Origin: CALZKI01 sp045124055
GTDB taxonomy: Bacteria > Bacillota > Clostridia > Lachnospirales > Lachnospiraceae
Direction: 5' to 3'
Length of the DNA: 64,000 nt
Assembly: GCA_045124055.1 (NCBI GenBank)
Contig: JBGVKZ010000035.1
Coordinates: forward strand, 22,616 to 86,615
The translations under genes and the position numbers were made by a program. Below are positions 1 through 9,150 of this stretch, one piece after another (position 1 is the first letter of the stretch; each line of letters begins with the position of its first letter). The notes below the pieces were generated by a model, which saw only the letters and a program-made list of their open reading frames with translations, was not told the origin of the DNA and ran no database searches.

Positions 1-2649
1 TACATGGGAAATGATACCTACCAACCGGTTCCCTTCGCTTAATCCCATCAAAACCTCCAAAGCCTGTTCCAATGATTCTTCATCTAAAGAACCAAAGCCT
101 TCATCTACAAACATCGTATCCAATCGGATTCCTCCGGAAGATGCTTGAATTTCATCAGCCATTCCAAGAGCTAAAGCAAGGGACGCCTTAAAGGATTCTC
201 CGCCGGACAAGGTTTTTACACTACGCACCGAACCATTGTAATGGTCAATCACCTCTAATTCAAGCCCGCTTTGACTTTGCCGGTTTCCTGCTTCCTTTTT
301 ACGAAGCAATGTATATTGTCCACCGGTCATTTTTTCAAATCTTAAATTCGCCTTGTGCAAAATCCTTTCAAAATATGCCATTTGCACATAGGTTTCTAAC
401 ATAATCTTTCCTTTTTCATTTTGCTTACCATTAGCCGTATCATTCAAAGTTTTCAAAAGTTGTAAGCGTTTTTCCTTCTTTTTCAGAGAAGCATTTGTTT
501 CTTTGATTTTTTCCAAAAGGGTCTGATTGTGCGTAAGTCTTGCATTGACTTCATCTCGTAAGGTGGACTTTTCCTTTTCTGCCTCCTTTGCCCCGTCTAA
601 TTTCGCCTGTTCTACCACATCGTCTATTGCCGGTGTATATTCTAACTGTTGGCGAATAATTTCCATTGCACCCTCTAATGCGTGTTTTTCATTTTTCTCC
701 CTTTGAAGTTTTGTCTCCAAATCTTCAATCTGGTTTTTCATATTCTGAACTTTTTGGGAAAGTTCTTGCAAAAATGTCTCTGCTTCTTTCTTACTATCAT
801 ATTCCAAGGAAGCCTTAATCTCTGCCTGTTTTTGTACAAGCTGCTCCTCCTTTGCCGTGATAGATACAAAACTTTTCTCTGCATTTTGCAAGTTTTCATT
901 CAGTGTTTTTTGCTTTTCTTCTTTCTTTGGAAGTTCTACTTGAATTTTTTCTAAATCGGCTATTCGTTTTTCTGACTTTTCTATTTCTCTGTCAAAAATT
1001 GTCAGATTTTGGGAGATATCCTGCAATTTTTTCTCTAACGCTTCTTCTATTTGCAAGAAATCATAGATTCCCAATAACCTTTTCGCACTAGATAACACAC
1101 TGTTATGTTTTTCATTCTTCTGTCCTAGTAAACCTGCAGCCCTTTGCCCAAATTCCTGCATTTCTTTCTGGAATTTCGTAACCAACGCCTGCTCTCTATC
1201 TAATGTTTCTTTGGTGGGTGCATCTTCTAAAGGTTTGGCTGGACTTGGGTGTGATATGGAGCCACACACAAGACAAGGCACGTTTTCTCTTAAATGACTT
1301 GCCAAAATTCCCGCCTGTCCGTCAAAAAATGCTTTTTCCATTCTCTGATAAACCAGTCTTTGTTCTTCGTATTTTTGATACGCCTTCTGATAGTCACAGG
1401 CAGCTTCTTCGTGCTGATGACCAAGAACTTGCAAATTTTCATATTCTTTTTGTAAAGTTTCCAAGTTCTCTTTAAATAAGTCCGCTTCCTTTTTTTCATT
1501 TTTCAAGCTTTCTAACTGCTTTGTAAGGTCGGTATACACTTCCAGTTGCACCTTTTCCTTTTCTATCTCAGCTTGTATGGACTCTATGTCTAAGGTATTC
1601 TTTTTTATAGAACTTATGGCTTTTTCCTTTTCTTTTCTCGCATTTTCAAGCTCATTTCCTATATTTTCCAGCTTTTCATACTGAGGAAGACTATTTCTGC
1701 AAAGAACAATCTGTTCTTCCAAAGTGGGTATCTTCTGCCCTGTTTTTTTTGCATCCTCTAGCTCTTTTTCCGTATTTTTTAATTTTTCTAAGAGTCCCAC
1801 CATATTTTGTTTTTTTTGCTCGTAGTCTTGTCTCTTTGATTCCTGCTCCTTTGCCTCTAAAAGCTTCTGCTTAGCTGCCAGGATTTCTGCATTTATCTGC
1901 TGTAAACTTACTTCCAGTTCTGCTTTTTGTCTTTTGTCCTCCTCATTTTTTTCAGAAAGCCAGCTGATAAGTTGTTCATTTAACATCGCCATTTCTGGTG
2001 GACTTTCCAAAATCGAGTGAACATACTGGGCAATACTACGATTCAAATTCTGGCATTCTCTATCCACTTCCCGATAGTCTTCGCCAATCTTTCTTTGTAG
2101 CATTTCGTATTTTTCTGTATTAAAAATCTGTCTAAAAATCTTAATTCTGTCCTCGGTAGATGCCATCAATAATTTGAGGAAATCCCCTTGAGCTATCATA
2201 GCAATTTGAGTAAACTGGTTTTTATCTAAGCCCAGAATTTCCTTTATTGCATCGTTGACTTCTGCTGTTTTTGTTAGAATTCTTCCATCTTCATAGGTAA
2301 AAACAACACTTTCATTTTGCATAGTAGTGCCTTCCCCACGCATTTTGGCACGTTCATATCTTGGCGTTCTACTTACCTGATATATTTTCCCTTTGCACGA
2401 AAACTTAAGTTCCACAAAGGTCTCCGTTTTGCTGTCAGCATATTTACTACGAAGCATTTCTGCTGTTCGATATTTACCACTTGCTTCCCCGTATAGAGCA
2501 AAGGTAATGGCATCAAAAATCGTTGTTTTTCCGGCACCTGTATCCCCTGTTACCAAATAGAGTCCATTTTCACCAAGCTTATCGAAATCTAGAACTATCT
2601 GGTTTGCATATGGACCAAAGGCAGAAACAGTCAATTTTAAAGGTCTCAT
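1..2649 (-). CDS. sbcC: Exonuclease subunit SbcC (partial, C-terminus off window)
   Basis: Large SMC/Rad50-like ATPase subunit of the SbcCD nuclease, which processes hairpins and double-strand ends. It reads open from an ATG at 2649 to the left window edge (883 codons present; roughly the last 20-40 residues are missing). Walker A GDTGAGKTT sits near residues 35-43. Long Glu/Lys/Gln-rich coiled coils flank a zinc-hook CLVC at residues 459-462. The ABC signature LSGGES is near residue 815 and Walker B FVDEGFGSLD near 840. The start codon overlaps the sbcD stop (ATGA), so the two subunits are translationally coupled. Confidence 0.96.
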   Translation of the reverse strand, partial: MRPLKLTVSAFGPYANQIVLDFDKLGENGLYLVTGDTGAGKTTIFDAITFALYGEASGKYRTAEMLRSKYADSKTETFVELKFSCKGKIYQVSRTPRYERAKMRGEGTTMQNESVVFTYEDGRILTKTAEVNDAIKEILGLDKNQFTQIAMIAQGDFLKLLMASTEDRIKIFRQIFNTEKYEMLQRKIGEDYREVDRECQNLNRSIAQYVHSILESPPEMAMLNEQLISWLSEKNEEDKRQKAELEVSLQQINAEILAAKQKLLEAKEQESKRQDYEQKKQNMVGLLEKLKNTEKELEDAKKTGQKIPTLEEQIVLCRNSLPQYEKLENIGNELENARKEKEKAISSIKKNTLDIESIQAEIEKEKVQLEVYTDLTKQLESLKNEKKEADLFKENLETLQKEYENLQVLGHQHEEAACDYQKAYQKYEEQRLVYQRMEKAFFDGQAGILASHLRENVPCLVCGSISHPSPAKPLEDAPTKETLDREQALVTKFQKEMQEFGQRAAGLLGQKNEKHNSVLSSAKRLLGIYDFLQIEEALEKKLQDISQNLTIFDREIEKSEKRIADLEKIQVELPKKEEKQKTLNENLQNAEKSFVSITAKEEQLVQKQAEIKASLEYDSKKEAETFLQELSQKVQNMKNQIEDLETKLQREKNEKHALEGAMEIIRQQLEYTPAIDDVVEQAKLDGAKEAEKEKSTLRDEVNARLTHNQTLLEKIKETNASLKKKEKRLQLLKTLNDTANGKQNEKGKIMLETYVQMAYFERILHKANLRFEKMTGGQYTLLRKKEAGNRQSQSGLELEVIDHYNGSVRSVKTLSGGESFKASLALALGMADEIQASSGGIRLDTMFVDEGFGSLDEESLEQALEVLMGLSEGNRLVGIISHV

Positions 2650-3782
2650 ACTTTATTCCCCCATATTTCTTCTATTTTATCTTGCATATATTCTGCCTGT
2701 TCTTTCGTCAGTGGCTGCTGATTCATTTCTTCATAAAATTGTGCGAAAAGATTTTCCGGAGACAAGCTAAGGCTCTCAGCACTATCCACAATTTCACCAC
2801 TTTCTCTGGTCCTTTTGTTATCGTATTTTAGCTGCATCAAATTCGGATAAATAACTGCCAGTCTTCCAAAAGCATTTGGCACATCATTTTCATCGAATAA
2901 AGTTATCTGCACATAACTATCCTTGTCTATTTTTTCATAAAAGTCCGAACTGATAAGCTCACCAAAAAAACCCTGAATTTTTATCATATCCCGCATAGGC
3001 TTTAATTCTTTAGTGCATATCTTTACTTCACCCTTTTCGGATAACTCAAATAAAGTGACACTCTTTTTATGCTCCGCTTCTGCAAAAGAATATTTCAGCG
3101 GTGTTCCACAATATCTGATTGTTTCTTTTCCAATTTTCTGAGCCCTGTGGATATGTCCCAATGCCACATAATCAAAGGGGGCAAACACCGAAGCGTCCAC
3201 ATTATCTAATCCACCCACGGAAATTTCTTCCGACTCACTTTTCACGGCTCCCGTTACAAACTGGTGTGCTACCAAAATATTTCTTTCTCTGGTATCTATA
3301 TTCATATGTGAAATCACACTTTGCATAGCTTCTGTATAATCATCGATTTGTGTTTCTTCTAAAAAATGTTTCACATGAACCGGCTTAATAAATGGAAGCA
3401 TATAGACAAATACACTGCCATATTCATCTTCCAAAATAATTGGCTCTATATCTCCGCGATAGACTGGAGACAAAAAGACGTTGCTATGACGCATCAACCT
3501 TTCCCCAAAAGCAATTCTTTCCGGAGAATCATGATTACCGCTAATGACAAAAACCTTCAAGTTTCTTTTGGCAAGTCCTACCAAAAAATCATCAAACAAG
3601 GCTACGGATTCAGCCGATGGAACAGGCTTATCATATACATCTCCCGCTATAATAACGCCTGTTACTTTTTCTTCGTCTACAATTTTCAATATTTCCTTTA
3701 AGATATATTTCTGGTCATCTATCATAGAAAAGTTGTGTACTCTTTTTCCTAAATGTAAATCTGATAAATGTAAAAATTTCAT
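2646..3782 (-). CDS. sbcD: Exonuclease subunit SbcD
   Basis: Mn-dependent nuclease subunit (Mre11-like metallophosphoesterase) partnering SbcC. The phosphoesterase signature is complete: DLHLGKR, GDVYDKP, GNHDSPER, AHQF and GHIH, in order across the first ~220 residues. An in-frame ATG exists 12 codons upstream, but family proteins begin MKFLHLSDLHLG and this ATG has a purine-rich AAAGGGAGA upstream, so 3782 is preferred (378 aa, normal length). It overlaps sbcC by 4 bases. The operon is isolated from the upstream transporter by a terminator. Confidence 0.95.
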   Translation of the reverse strand: MKFLHLSDLHLGKRVHNFSMIDDQKYILKEILKIVDEEKVTGVIIAGDVYDKPVPSAESVALFDDFLVGLAKRNLKVFVISGNHDSPERIAFGERLMRHSNVFLSPVYRGDIEPIILEDEYGSVFVYMLPFIKPVHVKHFLEETQIDDYTEAMQSVISHMNIDTRERNILVAHQFVTGAVKSESEEISVGGLDNVDASVFAPFDYVALGHIHRAQKIGKETIRYCGTPLKYSFAEAEHKKSVTLFELSEKGEVKICTKELKPMRDMIKIQGFFGELISSDFYEKIDKDSYVQITLFDENDVPNAFGRLAVIYPNLMQLKYDNKRTRESGEIVDSAESLSLSPENLFAQFYEEMNQQPLTKEQAEYMQDKIEEIWGNKV

Positions 3783-3868
3783 AGCCTGCTTTCTCCCTTT
3801 TATTGCATACTTCTTCATACCCCAAACACCCGTTTATTCGTTGAATGCAGCATTACCTTCACAAATGA

Positions 3869-3903
3869 AAAAGAAGCGTCACCTTAAAAGTAACGCTTCT
3901 TTT
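3869..3903 (-). terminator. Terminator after the NSS transporter
   Basis: Inverted repeat AAAGAAGCGT...ACGCTTCTTT with T-rich flanks on both sides. It lies between the NSS transporter stop and sbcD and reads as a Rho-independent terminator on the minus strand, possibly bidirectional. Confidence 0.8.
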
Positions 3904-3942
3904 ATTATACATCTTGATGATGTAATTATCAATTTTAACGAA

Positions 3943-5322
3943 CTAACTAAAGAAAGAAATCAACCCTAAAATAAAGATTGCAAAAATAATGACTGGTAAA
4001 ACATAAGTCATATAGCCTTTCATACATTTTGCCACCTTTAAGCCTTTTCCTTCGTTGGCTTCTTTCATAAAGTTGTCCCAACCCCAACCATAGCGAGTGG
4101 TACAAAAAATTACAAAGATAATTGAGCCTACCGGAAGAATCACATTCATAACTGCAAAATCTTCCAAATCACTGATATTCGTACCTTGTCCAAATGGTGT
4201 AATGAAACTTAATTTGTTATAGCCAAGTACACAAGGCATAGAAAGTAACATCATTGCAATTCCATTAATCAGACAGGCTTTTTTTCTTGACCATTTCCAC
4301 AAATCCATTGAACAGGAAATAATGTTTTCAAATACGGTCAAAATGGTGGATAATGCCGCAAAAGACATAAAAACGAAAAATAAGCTTCCCCACAGTCTTC
4401 CCAGCGGTATGTTATTGAAAATATTGGGCAGCGTTTTGAAAATAAGGCTTGGTCCATTATTAACTTCTACATGATAAGCAAAACAGGCCGGAAAAATAAT
4501 TAACCCGGAAGTCAATGCCACAAAGGTATCCAAAATAGCAACATTTACCGATTCTCCAAGCAAAGTTCTGTCTTTTTTTACATAACTACCAAAAATCGCC
4601 ATACATCCCATACCAAGACTCAAAGTGAAAAATGCCTGATTCATAGCAGCTACAATAACATCGACCACACCTATCTCAGCCATCGTTTCAAAATTTGGTA
4701 ATAAATAAAAGCTAAGTCCCTCTTTTCCACCTTCTAAAAAGATACTGTTAATTGCTAATACAACCATAATACCAAGTAAGGCAATCATCATAATCTTTGT
4801 AATACGCTCTAGACCCTTTTGTAAGCCAATAGAACATACTCCAAAACCAATTATCACAACGATAACCATATAAATAGTAAGTGATGTTGGATTTGCAAGC
4901 ATCTCATCATATATTTCATTGATTCTTGTAGTATCTGCACCTTGAAACTTGCCCATTGCCATATCTACGAAATACTGAAGCATCCAGCCGGTTACGACAG
5001 TATAATACATCATCAAAATATAACTACCTGCCATAGCCACATATCCGTGAATGTGCCATTTGCTCTTTGGCTTTTCCAATTCCTGATACATTTTTACAAC
5101 ACTCTTTCGACTGGCTCTACCCATAGCAAATTCCATCGTCATAACCGGAACTCCTAAAACAATCAGGCAAACCAGATAAATTAGAACAAATGCTCCTCCG
5201 CCATATTGTCCTACCATCCACGGAAATTTCCACACGTTACCGATACCAATGGCACAACCGGCACTCAGTAAAATAAATCCGAGACGGCTTCCCAAAGTCT
5301 CTCTCTTAACTTGATTCTCCAT
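3943..5322 (-). CDS. Neurotransmitter:sodium symporter family transporter
   Basis: 459-residue integral membrane protein of the NSS/SNF family (LeuT/MhsT-like), which import amino acids with Na+. The TM1 signature GCAIGIGNVWKFPWMVGQ at residues ~21-38 contains the unwound Na+/substrate site. About eleven hydrophobic segments follow, the usual number for the short bacterial members, with the GMGCMAIFGSYV stretch around TM6-7. The start has AGGAGG seven bases upstream. Monocistronic between two terminators. The substrate (tryptophan, leucine or another amino acid) cannot be told from sequence. Confidence 0.9.
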   Translation of the reverse strand: MENQVKRETLGSRLGFILLSAGCAIGIGNVWKFPWMVGQYGGGAFVLIYLVCLIVLGVPVMTMEFAMGRASRKSVVKMYQELEKPKSKWHIHGYVAMAGSYILMMYYTVVTGWMLQYFVDMAMGKFQGADTTRINEIYDEMLANPTSLTIYMVIVVIIGFGVCSIGLQKGLERITKIMMIALLGIMVVLAINSIFLEGGKEGLSFYLLPNFETMAEIGVVDVIVAAMNQAFFTLSLGMGCMAIFGSYVKKDRTLLGESVNVAILDTFVALTSGLIIFPACFAYHVEVNNGPSLIFKTLPNIFNNIPLGRLWGSLFFVFMSFAALSTILTVFENIISCSMDLWKWSRKKACLINGIAMMLLSMPCVLGYNKLSFITPFGQGTNISDLEDFAVMNVILPVGSIIFVIFCTTRYGWGWDNFMKEANEGKGLKVAKCMKGYMTYVLPVIIFAIFILGLISFFS

Positions 5323-5376
5323 ATGTCCTCCTAAGAAAAAATTTTACCTACACCACTTTACCATAAAATGACTCAT

Positions 5377-5415
5377 AAAAAAAGTGGAAAATGCAGACTT
5401 TTCCACATTTTCCAC
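5377..5415 (-). terminator. Terminator of the metal-efflux operon
   Basis: Perfect arms GTGGAAAATG / CATTTTCCAC around a 12-base loop, followed on the minus strand by seven T residues. It lies downstream of the P-type ATPase stop. Confidence 0.88.
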
Positions 5416-5485
5416 CATTATGATGTTCATAACTTTTTATGTGTCACAATTTTTATGGCACATATGTCATTTTGTGTTGTCCATT

Positions 5486-7357
5486 TTAGTCAACACCTTT
5501 TAAGGTTCTCATTGCATTTAGAATGGCAATCGCAGCCACTCCAACATCTGCAAATACCGCTAACCACATATTTGCCATACCGATTGCTGCCAATATTAAG
5601 ATCGCCACCTTAATCCCGATTGCAAAAACAATGTTTTCTTTTACTATGGCAAGTGTCTTTCTTGCAATAGCCACCATTTTGGCAATTTTAGAAGGTTCAT
5701 CATTCATAATGACGATATCCGCCGCTTCAATGGCAGCGTCCGAACCAAGCCCTCCCATTGCAATACCTACATCAGCTCTTGCAAGAACCGGAGCATCATT
5801 GATTCCGTCTCCCACAAAGGCAACTTTTCCACCATATTTTTCCATAATCTCTTCAAAAATACGCACCTTGTCGCCTGGTAAGAGCTGTGCATGATACTCT
5901 GTCAGTTCTAACTGTTTTGCTACTTCTGATGCTGCTTTTTCGTTATCGCCAGTTAACATAATAATTTGCTTAACACCTGCATTCTTCATCTTCTGGATAG
6001 ATTCTTTGGCATCCTCTTTTAATTCGTCTGCAATTACAATATAGCCATAATATTTCTTATTTAAGGCTACATACACAAGGGTTCCGCCTTCTATGGCTTC
6101 CTTGCAAATAATTCCTTCTTGTACCATCAATTTGTAATTGCCAACTAATAACTCTTTTTCCTCAAAAATGGCTTTCACGCCATAGCCCGCCAATTCTTCC
6201 ACATTACTAAGTCGACTGTACTCCATTTCTTTTCCATAAGCCTTTTTTAAAGAAAGAGCGATTGGGTGATTAGAAAAAGCTTCTCCAAAAGCTGCCAGCT
6301 CTAGCACTCTTTCTTCAGAACTTTCAGAAGCCGGTACAACCTTCTGTACCCCAAAAATACCTTTTGTCAAAGTTCCCGTTTTATCCATAACTACGGTATC
6401 TACTTGACTGATAGTCTCTATATAGTTACTGCCTTTTACAAGAATACCTGCTCTACTAGCTCCCCCAATTCCTCCAAAGAAACTTAGCGGGATACTAATT
6501 ACTAAAGCACACGGGCAACTTGTGACTAAAAAAGTCAATGCCCTATAAATCCAAGTCTGGAAATCCTGTTTTAAAATAACGGGTGGTATTATTGCTAATA
6601 ACACGGCACTTATAACAACTATTGGTGTATAGTAACGGGCAAACTTACTGATGAAGTTTTCAGACTTACTTTTTTTGTCTGTGGCATTTTCTACTAGTTC
6701 TAATATCTTGGCAACAGTAGATTGTCCATACTCCTTCTCAACGCGAATTTTAATAACACCCGATATGTTTACGCAACCGCTTAAAACAACGTCTCCCTCT
6801 TTTACATCTCTTGGGATACTTTCTCCCGTCAATGCTATTGTGTCAAGAGAAGTATTGCCTTCTAAGATGATTGCATCCAGTGGAACTTTTTCTCCTGGTT
6901 TTACCAATACCACTTCACCAATGGCTACTTCCGATGGGTCTACTTCTATTTCCTTATCCCCACGAATGACATTGGCATAATCCGGTTTAATCTTCATTAG
7001 GTCTGTAATAGACTTCCTAGAACGATTTACTGCATATGATTGGAAACATTCCCCTACCTGATAAAATAACATTACCGCCACTGCTTCCGGTGTCTCCCCT
7101 ACAAAAAATGCACCAAGAGATGCAATTGTCATAAGAAAGTTCTCATCAAACACCTGGCCTTTTGTAATATTGACTACTGCAGTCTTTACTACATCTCCAC
7201 CAATTAAGAAATATGCTGCCAAATGTAGCATTAAAATTAAATTATGGTTTAAGTTTTCTCCTATTGGTAATGGAAATATTGACAGTAATATGGCAATGAC
7301 AAAAGGTATGACCCCAATGCATAACCTTTTAATACGTCTTTTCAATTTCTTTGTCAT
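5486..7357 (-). CDS. P1B-type heavy-metal ATPase, Zn/Cd/Pb class
   Basis: 623-residue metal-efflux ATPase resembling ZntA/CadA. Visible are the metal-binding CPC in TSCPCALVIS, the phosphorylation motif DKTGT, the HP motif in SNHPIALS, and the hinge GDGINDAP. A Lys in the penultimate TM (IGIKVA) and an Asp in the last (ADVGVA) mark the P1B-2 Zn2+/Cd2+/Pb2+ group. It lacks the N-terminal HMA domain common in the family; a separate HMA protein is encoded just upstream in the same operon. Start supported by GAGGAG. Last gene of the ArsR-HMA-ATPase operon. Confidence 0.94.
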   Translation of the reverse strand: MTKKLKRRIKRLCIGVIPFVIAILLSIFPLPIGENLNHNLILMLHLAAYFLIGGDVVKTAVVNITKGQVFDENFLMTIASLGAFFVGETPEAVAVMLFYQVGECFQSYAVNRSRKSITDLMKIKPDYANVIRGDKEIEVDPSEVAIGEVVLVKPGEKVPLDAIILEGNTSLDTIALTGESIPRDVKEGDVVLSGCVNISGVIKIRVEKEYGQSTVAKILELVENATDKKSKSENFISKFARYYTPIVVISAVLLAIIPPVILKQDFQTWIYRALTFLVTSCPCALVISIPLSFFGGIGGASRAGILVKGSNYIETISQVDTVVMDKTGTLTKGIFGVQKVVPASESSEERVLELAAFGEAFSNHPIALSLKKAYGKEMEYSRLSNVEELAGYGVKAIFEEKELLVGNYKLMVQEGIICKEAIEGGTLVYVALNKKYYGYIVIADELKEDAKESIQKMKNAGVKQIIMLTGDNEKAASEVAKQLELTEYHAQLLPGDKVRIFEEIMEKYGGKVAFVGDGINDAPVLARADVGIAMGGLGSDAAIEAADIVIMNDEPSKIAKMVAIARKTLAIVKENIVFAIGIKVAILILAAIGMANMWLAVFADVGVAAIAILNAMRTLKGVD

Positions 7358-7380
7358 AATTTCTCCTCATAAGTAACTTT

Positions 7381-7602
7381 CTATTTCTCAATCACTGTTA
7401 CATCAGGTTCAAACTTCTTTACTACTTTTTTGATATCAGAAAGTAAACTTGCAGCTTTATCATCTTCAACTTCTACGGTAAGCTTCTGTGTTAAAAATGT
7501 CACTTTACTTTCTTTAACACCTTCTAATTTTGCTACTTCCTTTTCAATTTTTTCCGCACAGTGTGCACAATCCAAATCCTCTAACACATAAACTTTTTTC
7601 AT
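7381..7602 (-). CDS. Free-standing heavy-metal-associated (HMA) domain protein
   Basis: 73-residue ferredoxin-like HMA domain, the Atx1/CopZ type of soluble metallochaperone. The metal loop is LEDLDCAHCAEKIE, with CxxC at residues 12-15 (CAHC). An Asp/Glu-flanked site of this kind is typical of the Zn/Cd class rather than the Cu(I) class (MxCxxC). It sits 23 bp ahead of an ATPase lacking its own HMA, so it presumably supplies the missing domain in trans (inference). AGGAGG precedes the ATG. Confidence 0.9.
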   Translation of the reverse strand: MKKVYVLEDLDCAHCAEKIEKEVAKLEGVKESKVTFLTQKLTVEVEDDKAASLLSDIKKVVKKFEPDVTVIEK

Positions 7603-7621
7603 GATAAAATCCTCCTAATTT

Positions 7622-7987
7622 TTATTCTTCCTCAATATGTTCAATACCCTGACTTAAAATTGTCGTAATATGGTCATCAGCCAGAGAATAGAAAATCGTC
7701 TTACCATCCCGTCTGTTTTTAACCAATTTCATCTGCTTTAACACACGTAACTGATGGGAAATTGCCGATTGGGTCATATTCAAAAGCTGTGCAATATCGC
7801 ATACACACATTTCAGAACACTTCAATACATATAATATTCGTATTCTCGTAGAATCTGCAAAAACCTTAAAGAAATCTGCCAATTCATATAATTCCTTTTC
7901 ATCTGGAATTTGCTGATTAACTAAATCCAGCGTCTCTTGGTGTACGTGCATATATTCACAATGCTCTGCTTCTTCTGTATGATACAT
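7622..7987 (-). CDS. ArsR/SmtB-family metal-sensing repressor (CadC/CzrA-like)
   Basis: 121-residue winged-helix repressor. Helix alpha3 carries CSEMCVCDIAQLLN, a CadC-like ExCVC thiolate site, and the C-terminal helix has D-x-H-x10-H-x2-E, the alpha5 Zn site of CzrA/SmtB, so both kinds of site may be present. The recognition helix is MTQSAISHQLRVLK. The reading frame extends 15 codons upstream, but a strong GGAGGA lies directly before the ATG at 7987, which is the better start. First gene of the metal operon, with a nested palindrome overlapping its promoter; autoregulated derepression by Zn/Cd is inferred. Confidence 0.92.
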   Translation of the reverse strand: MYHTEEAEHCEYMHVHQETLDLVNQQIPDEKELYELADFFKVFADSTRIRILYVLKCSEMCVCDIAQLLNMTQSAISHQLRVLKQMKLVKNRRDGKTIFYSLADDHITTILSQGIEHIEEE

Positions 7988-8008
7988 ACCCTTCCTCCTC
8001 TCTGTTTT

Positions 8009-8040
8009 ATGAACATATGAATAATTGTTCATATATTCAT
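8009..8040. promoter_or_regulatory. Nested ArsR-family operator
   Basis: Two concentric palindromes share one centre at 8024.5. The inner is TGAA-N6-TTCA (8018-8031), the classical CzrA/CadC half-site layout; the outer is TGAA...TTCA at 8010-8039. It begins immediately downstream of the -10 box of the metal operon promoter, so a bound repressor would block it. Confidence 0.82.
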
Positions 8041-8066
8041 AATACTACTTTTTACTAATATGTCAA
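8039..8066 (-). promoter_or_regulatory. Sigma-A promoter of the metal-efflux operon
   Basis: Minus-strand -35 TTGACA (8061-8066), 16-bp spacer, -10 TATTAT (8039-8044). The -10 box abuts the ArsR operator. Confidence 0.82.
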
Positions 8067-8116
8067 TGTTATTTTTCAAAAAATCTCTTTTTTTTACCGT
8101 ATTTGTAAAATTTTAT

Positions 8117-8145
8117 TTGTAATATGAGTATAAATCTGCTATACT
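8117..8145 (+). promoter_or_regulatory. Sigma-A promoter of the degV gene
   Basis: TTGTAA (8117-8122), exactly 17 bp, TATACT (8140-8145). Transcription would begin at about 8152, on top of the palindrome at 8153-8169. Confidence 0.72.
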
Positions 8146-8152
8146 TCTAAAT

Positions 8153-8169
8153 AGTTTGAAAATCAAACT
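8153..8169. promoter_or_regulatory. FabT-like palindrome at the degV transcription start
   Basis: Perfect 7-3-7 inverted repeat AGTTTGA-AAA-TCAAACT. It resembles the recalled FabT (MarR-family fatty-acid repressor) consensus ANTTTGATTATCAAATT, and the gene it controls encodes a fatty-acid-binding protein. It lies at about +1, a repressor position. Confidence 0.6.
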
Positions 8170-8195
8170 AATTTCAAAAAACGAAAGAGGTACTT

Positions 8196-9080
8196 ATGTT
8201 AAGAGATTTTTATATTACAACAGATTCTAATTCCGATTTACCACAGGAATATGTTCAAAAACTGGGAACTGTTATCATTCCTCAGTACTATTCTTTTGGT
8301 GATACTGTTTATGGTGATGAATTAACGATGGAGCCCACCGAATTTTATGAACGTATGAAAAATGGTGAACTTCCTTTATCACAAGCAAATAATCCAGCAG
8401 TTATTGAAGATAAATTCCGTGCCATTTTAGATAAAGGGTGCGATATTATTCATATTGCTTTTTCTTCTGCATTAAGTGGAAGTTACAACAATGTATGTAT
8501 GGTAGCGAATGAACTCTTAGAAGAATATCCAGAAGCAAAAATTACTGTTATTGATTCCTTAAATGTTTCTTTAGCAGAATCTATTTTAGTTATTCGTGGT
8601 AATGAATTAAAATCAGCAGGTGCTTCTTATAAAGAAGTTGTAGAAAAATTAGAAGAAATGAAGAACCATTTAAACGTGCAGTTTACTGTTGACGATTTGT
8701 TCCATCTTCAGAGGGGCGGTCGTGTCAGCAAAGCCGTAGCTGTGGTTGGTAGTGCCTTAAATTTGAAACCTTTCCTTTATATTACAGATGAAGGTACTTT
8801 ATCTTCTGCCGGAACAGTCCGTGGTAGAAAGAAATCTTTAAAAACTATTGTAGAACGTATGAAAGATACTTTAGGTGACACTCCTGACTATTCTGTACCA
8901 GTAGGTATTGTTCATAGTATCTGCCTGGAAGATGCTCAGTTTGTGGCAGATATGATTAAAGAGGAAACTTCTTTTACCAATATTATTATCAATGATATCA
9001 GCCCAAGTATCGGAACTCACGCAGGTCCTGGTGCTATTGGTATTCTCTACTATGGTGATGTAAAAGCTCCAGCAAAATAA
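8196..9080 (+). CDS. DegV family fatty-acid-binding protein (FakB-like)
   Basis: 294-residue EDD-fold protein. The DegV/FakB signature is clear: TDSNSDLP near the N-terminus, SSALSGSYNN around residue 90 (contacts to the fatty-acid carboxylate in the family), and GTHAGPGAIGI near the C-terminus. FakB proteins present exogenous fatty acids to the kinase FakA for phospholipid synthesis; no fakA is present here. It has its own promoter, a GAAAGAGG ribosome site and a terminator, and is divergent from the metal operon. Whether it is a true FakB or a DegV paralogue is not decided by sequence alone. Confidence 0.9.
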   Translation: MLRDFYITTDSNSDLPQEYVQKLGTVIIPQYYSFGDTVYGDELTMEPTEFYERMKNGELPLSQANNPAVIEDKFRAILDKGCDIIHIAFSSALSGSYNNVCMVANELLEEYPEAKITVIDSLNVSLAESILVIRGNELKSAGASYKEVVEKLEEMKNHLNVQFTVDDLFHLQRGGRVSKAVAVVGSALNLKPFLYITDEGTLSSAGTVRGRKKSLKTIVERMKDTLGDTPDYSVPVGIVHSICLEDAQFVADMIKEETSFTNIIINDISPSIGTHAGPGAIGILYYGDVKAPAK

Positions 9081-9096
9081 TCTTTTTGAAGATACG

Positions 9097-9130
9097 AAAA
9101 GTCCGATATCCAATGGATACCGGACTTTTT
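9097..9130. terminator. Terminator between degV and the convergent 88-aa gene
   Basis: AAAAGTCCG...CGGACTTTTT with inner pairing TATCCA/TGGATA. T-runs on both strands suit both convergent genes. Confidence 0.88.
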
Positions 9131-9150
9131 ATGTATTTTATTCTTATTTT

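Noticed and set aside
5523..5894. Plus-strand open frame opposite the P-type ATPase
   Set aside because: Antisense shadow of a well-supported gene: Thr/Ser/Ala-rich composition and no ribosome site. The same holds for the plus-strand frames opposite sbcC, lon, tig, pstS and phoR.
8089..8097. Extra ACCGTA half-site near degV
   Set aside because: A single half-site without a partner at 20 or 31 bp; expected by chance in AT-rich DNA.
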